From Cyanobacteria bacterium Co-bin13 (lineage in GTDB: Bacteria > Cyanobacteriota > Cyanobacteriia > Phormidesmidales > Phormidesmidaceae): a stretch of 8,193 nt of DNA. A program made the position numbers and the translations under genes. Below are positions 1-5,850 of this stretch, piece after piece. Under the pieces are notes generated by a model that was not told where the DNA came from, made no database searches, and was given only the letters and a program-made list of their open reading frames with translations. The DNA is taken from NCBI GenBank assembly GCA_014534385.1, contig JACVRP010000155.1, positions 1 to 8,193 of the forward strand, given 5' to 3'. Within the stretch, counting starts at the first letter, position 1; the number at the start of each line of letters is the position of its first letter.

Positions 1-256
1 GCGCAGCCCCACACCCCCAAAAATCGGATGTCCTAAGCTATGTGGCGACGGCTATATCAGGACACGGATTTTGAAAGGACATTGGGCTGACCTCCCGGAT
101 TAATTTCGTTCGCAACCCGCTCCCCTCGCAGAGGATACCTGGGACAGCTATAGAACAGGCCAGGAATCCAGTAGGGTGGAAGAGGACAGTCCCAGGACAG
201 CTGGATGTCTAGATAGCCGGTATATCAAGCAGCCGGTGAACGAGCAGGTGAAATAG
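1..256. other. Non-coding region upstream of rsmA
   Basis: No convincing coding sequence lies here. The + strand frames open at the left edge stop at about positions 36, 74 and 103, and none resembles a protein tail I recognise. The region holds a hairpin at 19-72, described separately, and a perfect 8-bp inverted repeat, CCTGGGAC (138-145) with GTCCCAGG (189-196), across a 43-nt gap. TATAGA at 149-154 could be a -10 box, but no good -35 box sits at the right distance. The rsmA promoter is presumably in this region but cannot be placed with confidence. Confidence 0.55.
19..72. terminator. Imperfect stem-loop, possible bidirectional terminator
   Basis: Positions 20-34 pair with 59-72. The pairs are AAAATC with GATTTT, a G-G mismatch, G27 with C65, a bulged A28, and TGTCCT with AGGACA. 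That gives 13 pairs around a 24-nt loop. The arms end in an A run on one side and a T run on the other, so either strand would give a stem followed by several U residues. It may end transcription of a gene beyond the left edge before rsmA. This is read by eye, with no folding energy calculated. Confidence 0.35.
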
Positions 257-1105
257 GTGACTTCTTCCAGACCTCGAAAACAGTTTGGCCAGCACTGGCT
301 GCGCAGTGAAAAGGTGCTGCAGGCGATTGTGGCGGCAGCAGCCGTGAGCCGCTGCGATCGCATTTTAGAAATCGGCCCCGGCACCGGGGTTTTGACTCGC
401 CAGCTGCTGACCCAGGCAGGGGCCGTCGTGGCTGTGGAGATTGACTGGGATCTCTGCCGTAAGCTGGTCAAGCAGTTTGCCCAGGCCGATAACTTTGTGC
501 TGCTCCAGGGCGACTTTTTAACGCTGGACTGGCAGGCGGCGCTAGAGGCTCAGCCGGGATACGCGCTGGGCTGGCCCAACAAGGTGGTAGCCAACATTCC
601 TTATTACATCACAGGGCCCATTTTAGAAAAGCTGCTGGGCACCATCGCGGCTCCCAATCCCTGCCCCTTTGAGTCAATTGTGCTGCTGGTGCAGCGCGAG
701 GTTGCCGATCGGCTCTACGCCAAGCCAGGGTCGCGGACTTTTGGAGCGCTTTCGGTGCGGGTACAGTACCTGGCGGCCTGCGAACGCGTTTGTCTGGTGC
801 CAGCCAGTGCTTTTTACCCACCGCCCAAGGTCGAATCTGCCGTCGTGCGCCTGACTCCGCGCCCAGTCTTACCCGCCGCCACTGATCCGCACCTGTTGAA
901 TCAGCTCGTGACGCTGGGATTTTCCAGCAAGCGTAAGATGCTGCGCAATAATCTCAAGGGCATGATTGACCGGGACCACCTGAGCGCTTTGATGGCGACG
1001 CTGCAAATTCCAGACCAGTCAAGAGCCGAAGATCTCGGTGTGGAGCAGTGGGTCGCATTGAGTAATACAATCCTGAAGGAAAAAACAAGCGCCTCCGAGG
1101 CCTGA
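257..1105 (+). CDS. rsmA: 16S rRNA (adenine1518-N6/adenine1519-N6)-dimethyltransferase RsmA (KsgA)
   Basis: RsmA uses S-adenosylmethionine to dimethylate two adjacent adenines in the 3'-terminal helix of 16S rRNA late in 30S subunit assembly. The 282-residue protein has the full family layout: the N-terminal KQFGQHWL signature (residues 8-15), the SAM-binding loop IGPGTG (39-44), acidic E61 after strand 2, D86 in a GDF motif, and the catalytic NIPYY motif (113-117). The C-terminal part has FYPPPKVESAVVRL (186-199) and the basic FSSKRKMLRNNL (222-233) expected for rRNA contact. Length is normal. The start is GTG: the codon just before it is TAG, and the conserved N-terminus leaves no room for a later start. 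AGGTG at 246-250 is a weak ribosome binding site. ispE follows 97 bp downstream in the same direction. Function is confidently assigned. Confidence 0.97.
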   Translation: MTSSRPRKQFGQHWLRSEKVLQAIVAAAAVSRCDRILEIGPGTGVLTRQLLTQAGAVVAVEIDWDLCRKLVKQFAQADNFVLLQGDFLTLDWQAALEAQPGYALGWPNKVVANIPYYITGPILEKLLGTIAAPNPCPFESIVLLVQREVADRLYAKPGSRTFGALSVRVQYLAACERVCLVPASAFYPPPKVESAVVRLTPRPVLPAATDPHLLNQLVTLGFSSKRKMLRNNLKGMIDRDHLSALMATLQIPDQSRAEDLGVEQWVALSNTILKEKTSASEA

Positions 1106-1111
1106 CTGGAT

Positions 1112-1145
1112 CGGGCGCAGCTCTACAGCAAATTTCTGCTGCCCG
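1112..1145 (+). terminator. Hairpin after rsmA, possible terminator or attenuator
   Basis: CGGGC-GCAG (1112-1120) pairs with CTGC-GCCCG (1136-1145), with one bulged T at 1140, giving nine pairs. A competing inner stem, CAGCA (1126-1130) with TGCTG (1137-1141), is also possible. It is followed by a pyrimidine-rich tract (about 1146-1194) with runs of T, which resembles an intrinsic terminator though the U run is not continuous. It begins six bases after the rsmA stop codon. It would partly separate rsmA from ispE, so ispE may depend on read-through or on its own promoter. Confidence 0.4.
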
Positions 1146-1202
1146 CTTCAGAACCTCTTTCTTTTCTCTTTTCACCTAACCCTCTCACCCCCTGATATTC
1201 CC

Positions 1203-2147
1203 ATGCGTTTCTACTCGCTGCTGGCAGCGGCCAAAATTAACCTGTACCTGGAAATTATTGGGGCTCGACCCGATGGCTTTCATGAGCTGGTGATGGTGAT
1301 GCAGAGCATCAGCCTGACCGATCGGGTGACGGTTCGCAGCATTGGCGTCGATCAGATTCGTCTGCGCTGCGACAGTGCTCTGGTGCCCACAGACAAAACT
1401 AACCTGGCCTATCGGGCCGCAGCCCTGCTGGTTGAGCGGTTCCCAGCAGCAATGACGCGCTATGGGGGCGTGGAAATTACGTTGGAAAAGCGCATTCCGG
1501 TCGGGGCAGGGCTGGCGGGCGGCTCGTCTAATGCGGCAGCGGTGCTGGTGGGGCTGGATTTGTTGTGGGAGCTGGGGTTAACCCAGGGAGAACTGCAGGT
1601 GCTGGGCGCAGAACTGGGCTCAGACGTACCTTTTTCAATCTCGGGGGGAACTGCGATCGCAACAGGTCGGGGCGAGCAGCTAGATCCCCTGGTCGGCGTT
1701 GACGATCTCCACGTCGTGCTAGCCAAATATCAGACCCTGGCAGTCTCTACTCCCTGGGCTTACCAGACCTACCGCAGCCAGTTCAACAGCTCCTACCTGT
1801 CGGACGAAGCTGGCTTTGCATCGCGTCGGGCCGAGGTGCGCTCAGGGGCAATGGTCTCAGCCCTAAGCCAGAAGGATAAGGCCGGCATTGGCCGGGCTCT
1901 GTGCAACGATTTTGAGAAGGTCGTCTTTGCGGCCCATCCCCAGGTCGAGCACCTACGCGATCGCATGGCTGAGGCAGGCGGTCTAGGCACACTCATGTCA
2001 GGATCGGGGCCAACCGTATTTACCCTGGCAGAGTCAGCTGCCGAGGCCGAGGCTATTCAGCAGCAGGTGCAAGATCGCATCGCCGACCCCGACCTAAAGA
2101 TTTGGACAGCCCGCTGTACAGCCTCAGGAGTTTGGCTAGACACCTGA
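1203..2147 (+). CDS. ispE: 4-diphosphocytidyl-2-C-methyl-D-erythritol kinase IspE
   Basis: IspE phosphorylates 4-diphosphocytidyl-2-C-methylerythritol with ATP in the MEP pathway, the plastid-type isoprenoid route that feeds carotenoid, chlorophyll phytyl-chain and quinone synthesis in cyanobacteria. The 314 residues show GHMP-kinase features in order: AAAKINLYLEIIGARPDGFHEL (8-29) with catalytic Lys11, the ATP-binding glycine loop PVGAGLAGGSSNAA (99-112), GSDVPF with catalytic Asp141 (139-144), and the C-terminal MSGSGPTVF loop (265-273). Length is typical. ATG 1203 is chosen because the conserved AKINLYL block starts at residue 9. No Shine-Dalgarno sequence precedes it: the 30 bases before the ATG are almost all pyrimidine and A. 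The DUF3082-type gene follows after 59 bp. A HIP1 octamer lies at 1653 and another at 1957. Function is confidently assigned. Confidence 0.97.
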   Translation: MRFYSLLAAAKINLYLEIIGARPDGFHELVMVMQSISLTDRVTVRSIGVDQIRLRCDSALVPTDKTNLAYRAAALLVERFPAAMTRYGGVEITLEKRIPVGAGLAGGSSNAAAVLVGLDLLWELGLTQGELQVLGAELGSDVPFSISGGTAIATGRGEQLDPLVGVDDLHVVLAKYQTLAVSTPWAYQTYRSQFNSSYLSDEAGFASRRAEVRSGAMVSALSQKDKAGIGRALCNDFEKVVFAAHPQVEHLRDRMAEAGGLGTLMSGSGPTVFTLAESAAEAEAIQQQVQDRIADPDLKIWTARCTASGVWLDT

Positions 2148-2194
2148 CAAACTGAGCCGAGTAAGCTTGTGCGATGCTATAGACAGCAACTTTT

Positions 2195-2200
2195 GGAGGT
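2195..2200 (+). promoter_or_regulatory. Strong Shine-Dalgarno of the DUF3082-type gene
   Basis: GGAGGT lies six bases before ATG 2207. It is the strongest ribosome binding site of the rsmA-ispE cluster, supports the chosen start, and shows that this small membrane gene is translated independently of ispE. Confidence 0.75.
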
Positions 2201-2206
2201 CGAGCA

Positions 2207-2551
2207 ATGGCCGATACCCCTACTCCATCCGACGCAAAAACCAGCACTAGCAGCCTCTCGCCCATCGGCAAGATCTTGCGCTGCTTTAGCGGAGCCTTTA
2301 TCTCGGGCTCTTTGGCAATCGTGATTTACCGGCTAATGACCTCCATTGCCATTACCTTTGCCAACAAGCCCATCACTTCTGACAACACGGCTGTGATCAA
2401 CATTTCCTCTGCCGTGCGAACGCTGGTTGTTGGCGTTGTGGCCTTGGGCGCTGGCGTGTTTGGGTTGGCCGGACTGGGGCTGTTTTTGCTGGGCATTCAG
2501 CTAACGCTGCAGCGGCTGTTTAGAAAGGCTGAAACACCCTCGGAGTCCTGA
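2207..2551 (+). CDS. Small two-helix membrane protein, DUF3082 family
   Basis: This 114-residue protein has a hydrophilic Ser/Thr-rich N-terminus (1-18), a hydrophobic helix around residues 24-50, a short loop with FANKPITSDN (51-60), a second long hydrophobic segment around 68-100 rich in Gly, Val and Leu, and a short basic then acidic tail. The pattern of a first helix ending in TFANKP and then INI.SAVRTLVVG agrees with my recollection of the DUF3082 family, found in cyanobacteria and plastid-bearing eukaryotes, often next to ispE. No biochemical role is known to me. There is no signal peptide, and it should be an integral membrane protein of the plasma or thylakoid membrane. It lies 59 bp after ispE on the same strand, so it may be the last gene of the cluster. 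The link to isoprenoid metabolism is only positional. Confidence 0.8.
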   Translation: MADTPTPSDAKTSTSSLSPIGKILRCFSGAFISGSLAIVIYRLMTSIAITFANKPITSDNTAVINISSAVRTLVVGVVALGAGVFGLAGLGLFLLGIQLTLQRLFRKAETPSES

Positions 2552-2553
2552 GA

Positions 2554-2578
2554 CCGGGGCAGCTTAGCCCAGCCCCGG
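2554..2578 (+). terminator. GC-rich hairpin after the DUF3082-type gene
   Basis: CCGGGGC (2554-2560) pairs perfectly with GCCCCGG (2572-2578) around an 11-nt loop, starting two bases after the stop codon at 2549-2551. No T run follows, so it is not a classical intrinsic terminator. It could protect the 3' end or act in a factor-dependent terminator. CTTAGC (2563-2568) in the loop can also pair with GCTAAG (2587-2592), an alternative fold. Confidence 0.5.
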
Positions 2579-2596
2579 CAGCGTTAGCTAAGTTCA

Positions 2597-2609
2597 GCTA
2601 GAGCCTAGC
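2597..2609 (-). terminator. Short hairpin in the convergent spacer
   Basis: GCTAG (2597-2601) and CTAGC (2605-2609) form a perfect 5-bp stem with a 3-nt loop. It lies about 60 bases beyond the stop of the minus-strand gene 2670-3197, next to the palindrome TTAGCTAA (2584-2591). It may belong to a shared 3'-end region for the two converging genes. A U run is absent, so the terminator call is tentative. Confidence 0.25.
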
Positions 2610-2669
2610 GGCAGCTCAGGACCGACAGCAGCCTCAAGCAGGGATTCTCTACGGGATTGTTGAATTGTC

Positions 2670-3197
2670 TCAGCTGAACATGATGAGGCTGCCGGTTACT
2701 AGAAGCACAGCTACCAGCAGAATGGTTAGTCGGCTGATGCGACCTCGCAGAGAGTTGATCTCAGCCGCCTGAATTTCGACCAGCGGGGGCAGTTTCGCAG
2801 GCGGCAGTTCGGCAGGGGTGGGCACCACGTCAATCAGAGTGATGTCCTCCTCAGGAGGAGCGGGATCGCGGGGAGCCTTAGCCGCCTGGGAGTAAAGCCA
2901 GTCGGTAATGAGCTGAGGAGCCTGTCTTTGCAGTCGGCGCAGCGCAAAAAGTCGAAAGGCTGGCTTACTCATCCGAGCAATCGCTTTAAGCGGACCCCGA
3001 AGAGATTGGGCAGAAATCTTGCGGTTGATGAGACGTACTGAACCGATGTCGTAGAGACAGTCCAGAACCATTTTGACGGTTGTCTCTTCGCGCTGAAAAA
3101 GATTGTCTAGAATGAGCTTTACGTCTTTTACCCGCTCTGATTCTAAATTTTCTTCCTCTGCTGATAAAAGACCGTTTGGACCTCGCTTGCGGTACAT
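2670..3197 (-). CDS. Hypothetical protein with a C-terminal membrane anchor
   Basis: I do not recognise a named family, although LRGPLKAIARMSKPAFRLFALR and QLITDWLYS look like conserved cyanobacterial sequence. The 175-residue protein has a charged N-terminus (1-22), a helical segment with DVKLILDNLFQREETTVKMVLDCLYDIG (25-52), a very basic block (58-92), a Pro-rich acidic linker (108-140), an amphipathic stretch (141-155), and one strongly hydrophobic helix (156-174) ending at the C-terminus. There is no N-terminal signal peptide, so it should be tail-anchored with its bulk in the cytoplasm. ATG 3197 is the first ATG in frame. No clear Shine-Dalgarno precedes it, and a HIP1 octamer (3199-3206) fills the spacer. 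It diverges from the PRC-barrel gene. The basic block could bind RNA or acidic lipid, but this is speculation. Confidence 0.8.
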   Translation of the reverse strand: MYRKRGPNGLLSAEEENLESERVKDVKLILDNLFQREETTVKMVLDCLYDIGSVRLINRKISAQSLRGPLKAIARMSKPAFRLFALRRLQRQAPQLITDWLYSQAAKAPRDPAPPEEDITLIDVVPTPAELPPAKLPPLVEIQAAEINSLRGRISRLTILLVAVLLVTGSLIMFS

Positions 3198-3249
3198 TGC
3201 GATCGCATTCCAACGTTGACTGTGTAAAGGCAGGGATGCCGGCGCGTTT

Positions 3250-3261
3250 GGGGTTTACCCC
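3250..3261. promoter_or_regulatory. GGGG-TTTA-CCCC inverted repeat, possible operator
   Basis: The perfect inverted repeat GGGG/CCCC with a 4-nt centre lies beside the candidate divergent promoters. It overlaps the possible + strand -35 box and would be in the transcribed leader of the minus-strand gene. It could be a protein-binding site or a small hairpin. It is short enough to be chance. Confidence 0.2.
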
Positions 3262-3283
3262 TACCCTACTACTTACGTATAAC
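3255..3283 (+). promoter_or_regulatory. Candidate promoter for the PRC-barrel gene
   Basis: TATAAC (3278-3283) matches the sigma-70 -10 consensus at five of six positions. TTACCC (3255-3260), a poor -35 box, sits 17 bp upstream. The transcript would carry a leader of about 190 nt before ATG 3479. The -10 box overlaps the candidate minus-strand -10 box. Confidence 0.3.
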
Positions 3284-3304
3284 GTCTATCTGCTTTCATA
3301 TTAA
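3276..3304 (-). promoter_or_regulatory. Candidate promoter for the tail-anchored protein gene
   Basis: Read on the minus strand, TTAATA (3304-3299) and TATACG (3281-3276) each match four of six consensus positions, with the ideal 17-bp spacer. Transcription would start about 70 bases before ATG 3197. The hexamer overlaps the + strand -10 candidate, so the two promoters would compete. Confidence 0.3.
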
Positions 3305-3410
3305 CTGTTTCGTTCGCTCAGAAAAATTATCTGGAGAAAGAGTTTAGCAGCGGCTCCACGAGATGAGCAGACAGTGGATTAGGATAGCGATAGAGAAGAG
3401 ATTTTAGCAT

Positions 3411-3428
3411 TGAGCAGCCTGGTGCTCA
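3411..3428 (+). promoter_or_regulatory. 6-bp inverted repeat in the PRC-barrel gene leader
   Basis: TGAGCA (3411-3416) and TGCTCA (3423-3428) are perfect inverted copies with a 6-nt centre, 39 bases before the Shine-Dalgarno. It could be a repressor half-site pair or a leader hairpin. No partner is known. Confidence 0.25.
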
Positions 3429-3466
3429 GCTACTCACTCTGGCAGTTGGGTCACACTCGACGTTTC

Positions 3467-3473
3467 TAAGGAG
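3467..3473 (+). promoter_or_regulatory. Strong Shine-Dalgarno of the PRC-barrel gene
   Basis: TAAGGAG ends five bases before ATG 3479, near-ideal complementarity to the 16S rRNA tail. It fixes the start codon and predicts efficient translation. Confidence 0.8.
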
Positions 3474-3478
3474 CAAAC

Positions 3479-4351
3479 ATGGCCGCCACACCCGACACTC
3501 TGCAACAGGGAGAACTGCTCCATCGGCTGGTGATCGACATCAACACCACCGAAGTTGTCGGACGGGTTTCGGAGGTGCTGGTAGATGCTCAGGCTCACCA
3601 GGTTGAAGGCATTGTGTGCCGAGGGGGGCTAATGGGGCGGGAGCGCCGCACCTTTAGTTGGGTCCAGATTGAGTCGATTGGCAAAGACAGCGTGGTCGTT
3701 AGGCCAATCACCGACCATGCGCCCCACCGGCTAGACCAAACCCAGCCCATGACCGGGCAGGAAGTGTGGTCCGATGCCGGTGACCGGGTAGGCCGACTGG
3801 TGGATTTTCGGCTCAACTCCCGCACCGGCCTTATTCTGGCCTATGGCTTTGCGCCGGAGGGGCTGCGGGGCCTGTCTGAAGACGTCTATGCACTCGCTCC
3901 AGAGGCCGTCATTAGTGCAGGTCGTAAGCGCATTATGGTGCGCGACTCAGCCGTACAGGCTCCAGCGGTCTTTGGACCAGGCTGGGCGCAAAAAGCGGCG
4001 GATGCTGCGGCAGCGCTCAAGGAAGACTACGCCCATACCCGCGAACGGCTCGGCCCGACACCGCAGAGTTCCCAGGAGATTGCCGACCAGCTGCAGGAGC
4101 GCGTCCAGCAGCTGTCAGATACCGCAAAGGGCCAGTGGGGCCAGGTGTTCGGCCAGGTTAAACAGCGTACTCGCAAGCTGCGGAGCCAGCTGCGGGAAAC
4201 CGTTAGCGATATGACCGCAAACCTGCCCGCAGGACAGCCGCTAGACCAGGACAAGCAGTCGCTGACCATTGATGTAGACTCCATTGAGGTCTGGCCCGAT
4301 GAAGATTTGCCTCCCAGTTCGCCGCCTGACCATCCCAGCTCTCTGTCCTGA
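3479..4351 (+). CDS. Tandem PRC-barrel domain protein with a helical tail
   Basis: The 290-residue protein has two successive PRC-barrel-like beta domains. The first (about 11-78) contains GELLHRLVIDINTTEVVGRV and VEGIVCRGG. The second (about 90-158) contains TGQEVWSDAGDRVGRLVDF and TGLILAYGF. A long charged helical region (about 168-245), probably coiled coil, follows, and then an acidic Pro/Ser-rich tail with SIEVWPDEDLPP (268-279). PRC barrels are small beta barrels known from the photosynthetic reaction centre H subunit and the ribosome maturation factor RimM. In cyanobacteria, tandem PRC proteins are usually of unknown function. There is no signal peptide or membrane helix, so it should be cytosolic or peripheral to a membrane. 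The strong Shine-Dalgarno fixes the start. Its stop is 27 bp from the end of the convergent TPR gene. Domain call is firm, role unknown. Confidence 0.85.
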   Translation: MAATPDTLQQGELLHRLVIDINTTEVVGRVSEVLVDAQAHQVEGIVCRGGLMGRERRTFSWVQIESIGKDSVVVRPITDHAPHRLDQTQPMTGQEVWSDAGDRVGRLVDFRLNSRTGLILAYGFAPEGLRGLSEDVYALAPEAVISAGRKRIMVRDSAVQAPAVFGPGWAQKAADAAAALKEDYAHTRERLGPTPQSSQEIADQLQERVQQLSDTAKGQWGQVFGQVKQRTRKLRSQLRETVSDMTANLPAGQPLDQDKQSLTIDVDSIEVWPDEDLPPSSPPDHPSSLS

Positions 4352-4379
4352 GGGCGTCTATACTGCCTCGCGCTCCCTC
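4350..4379. terminator. Small hairpin between converging gene ends
   Basis: GAGGG (4350-4354) pairs with CCCTC (4375-4379), continued by CG (4355-4356) with CG (4371-4372) across a 2-nt bulge. The hairpin spans the whole 27-bp gap and touches both stop codons. It may serve both strands but has no U run, so its role in termination is uncertain. Confidence 0.25.
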
Positions 4380-5680
4380 TAAATCAGCCGCGATCGCTTA
4401 GAAATGCCGGTCTCCCAAGACAGGGCCAGGGCTTTGCGAAAGTCGTTCATTGCCAGTTCAGCATCGTGCTGCAGCTGAATGCTGGTATGGCCTCGACCAA
4501 TATAGGCTTCAGCCAGGTAGGGATCTAACTCAATGGCCTGGTTGAAGTCTTCTAAGGCTGTAGTCCAATCCTGCAGATGGTAGAGCGCGTAGCCGCGATG
4601 GCAGTAGGCCAGGGCATAGCCGGGTTTGAGTAAGATTGCTTTGTCAAAATCGGCAATTGCCTCAATATAACGCTGAAGCTCGCTGAAGATCCTGCCCCGG
4701 TTGGCGTAGATGCGAGGAGCCGTAGCGTTAAAGCGGCTAGCCAGGGAAAAATCTGCGATCGCACCCTCTAAATCGCCGACCTGGGCCCGCAGCGTTCCCC
4801 GGTGGTCATAGAGATCGGCCAGCCGGAAGCGCAGATTCAGGGGCTTGTCTTCACTCAGGGTGTCTTGGGGGCTGGCCAGGGCTAACCCCACCAGTGTCTG
4901 GTTGTAGGCCCGCTCCTGCAGGCTGGGGTCCAGCTCTAGCACGGTTGTATAGTCATCGATTGCGCCTGGGTAGTCCCCTAGTTCATGGCGCAGCATACCC
5001 CGGTTAATGTAGGCTTCTACAAAATCGGCCTGGTGGGCCAGCGCCTGGTTGAGATCTAGCGCCGCCTGATAAAAGTTGCCCATCTGAAAATAGGCGACTG
5101 CTCTGTAGTTGTAGGCCTCGGTCAAATCGGGCTGGAGATGGAGCGCCTGATCTAGATCGGCAACGGCCAGCTGATAAGCTTCTCGTCGGTTCTGGGCCAG
5201 GGCCTCATGGGCTCCCTGCTTAAGATAGGTCAGGCCCCGCCAGAGGTACATCTTGGCGAACTTAGGCCGACGCAGCAAAACAGTCGTAAAATCTGCGATC
5301 GCGCTGCCATAGTTCTCCAAATCCAGACGCAATCGGCCCCGGTTTGCAAACGCTTTGACCCCCTCAGGCGCTAACCAAATCGCAGTCTCAAAGTCGGCCA
5401 AGGCCAGCTCTACCTGACCCAGCACTCGAAAGGTGCTGCCCCGATTAATATAGGCATTAACAAAATCAGGGTTCAGCTGAATAGCGCGAGAAAAGTCTTG
5501 GATAGCCGCTTCTGGGTTCTTGAGATCCCGGTAGGCACAGCCACGGTTATAGTAGGCCTTGGCACAGCTGGGATCGAGTTGAATGACCTGATCGAATTGG
5601 GCAACCGCTGTTTGAAAAGAGCCCAGCCGGGCCTGCTCAATTCCTGTATTCAAGAGATCCGCAATGGACATAGTACTCAC
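4379..5680 (-). CDS. Tetratricopeptide repeat (TPR) protein, about 11 repeats
   Basis: Almost the whole protein is TPR solenoid, a protein-protein interaction scaffold. I count repeats at about residues 6-38, 39-72, 73-106, 107-140, 141-185 (with an 11-residue insertion, GAHEALAQNRR region), 186-219, 220-253, 287-320, 321-354, 355-388 and 389-423. A 33-residue non-TPR linker (254-286) splits seven repeats from four. The consensus A-Y-x-N-R-G and A-I-x-D-F-x-x-A-I-x-L-x-P recurs throughout. No signal peptide, membrane helix or enzymatic domain is present, so it is probably a cytosolic adaptor whose partner cannot be told from sequence. The longest frame starts at GTG 5680 (433 residues). ATG 5671, three codons in, is the likelier start (430 residues) because a weak GTGAG precedes it. 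A HIP1 octamer lies close to the 3' end. Confidence 0.9.
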   Translation of the reverse strand: MSTMSIADLLNTGIEQARLGSFQTAVAQFDQVIQLDPSCAKAYYNRGCAYRDLKNPEAAIQDFSRAIQLNPDFVNAYINRGSTFRVLGQVELALADFETAIWLAPEGVKAFANRGRLRLDLENYGSAIADFTTVLLRRPKFAKMYLWRGLTYLKQGAHEALAQNRREAYQLAVADLDQALHLQPDLTEAYNYRAVAYFQMGNFYQAALDLNQALAHQADFVEAYINRGMLRHELGDYPGAIDDYTTVLELDPSLQERAYNQTLVGLALASPQDTLSEDKPLNLRFRLADLYDHRGTLRAQVGDLEGAIADFSLASRFNATAPRIYANRGRIFSELQRYIEAIADFDKAILLKPGYALAYCHRGYALYHLQDWTTALEDFNQAIELDPYLAEAYIGRGHTSIQLQHDAELAMNDFRKALALSWETGISKRSRLI

Positions 5681-5701
5681 TTAGCAGGGTTGACAGCGAG
5701 A

Positions 5702-5715
5702 GGGCGGACCCGCCC
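5702..5715 (-). promoter_or_regulatory. GC-rich hairpin in the TPR gene leader
   Basis: GGGCGG (5702-5707) and CCGCCC (5710-5715) are perfect inverted copies, realistically a 5-bp stem with a GACC loop. It sits about 30-45 bases upstream of the TPR start. A second stem, CAGCC (5779-5783) with GGCTG (5788-5792), lies further upstream in the same 170-bp gap. Neither has a U run. They may be leader structure or the 3' end of the deaminase transcript. Confidence 0.3.
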
Positions 5716-5850
5716 GATCCTGCAAAGACGCAAACAGGCTTTAGCAATACCCCCCATTATGAGCAGCGATCCCGCGAACAGCCATCTGGCTGCCCAATCC
5801 CTTTAGAAACTTTATTTTCACCCTTCATTTCTGAGCCTTCGGGCCTAGAA

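Larger units (their letters stand above)
3198..3478. other. Divergent intergenic region, 281 bp
   Basis: This spacer separates the start of the minus-strand tail-anchored protein from the PRC-barrel gene, so promoters for both should lie in it. It contains a HIP1 octamer at 3199, an inverted repeat at 3250-3261, overlapping candidate -10 boxes near 3280, an AT-richer stretch (about 3271-3340), and an inverted repeat TGAGCA...TGCTCA at 3411-3428. No convincing small coding sequence is seen. Confidence 0.6.

Noticed and set aside
138..196. Inverted repeat CCTGGGAC/GTCCCAGG upstream of rsmA as an operator
   Set aside because: The 43-nt gap is too long for a typical operator and the arms are only 8 bp; not enough to call a site.
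148..471. Minus-strand open frame of 107 residues overlapping the rsmA start
   Set aside because: It opposes the well-supported rsmA coding frame, has low-complexity composition and no recognisable domain.
1460..1726. Minus-strand open frame inside ispE
   Set aside because: It lies opposite conserved GHMP-kinase motifs and is rich in Ser/Pro/Thr, as expected for an antisense shadow of GC-rich coding DNA.
2986..3213. Alternative frame starting at a TTG just upstream of the tail-anchored protein
   Set aside because: It is out of frame with the longer gene, very rich in Arg/Ser, and truncated relative to it; the 175-residue frame has a conserved-looking core and a membrane helix.
3843..4214. 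Second + strand frame inside the PRC-barrel gene
   Set aside because: It is very rich in Arg, Ser and Cys with no ribosome binding site, and the main frame has clear domain structure.
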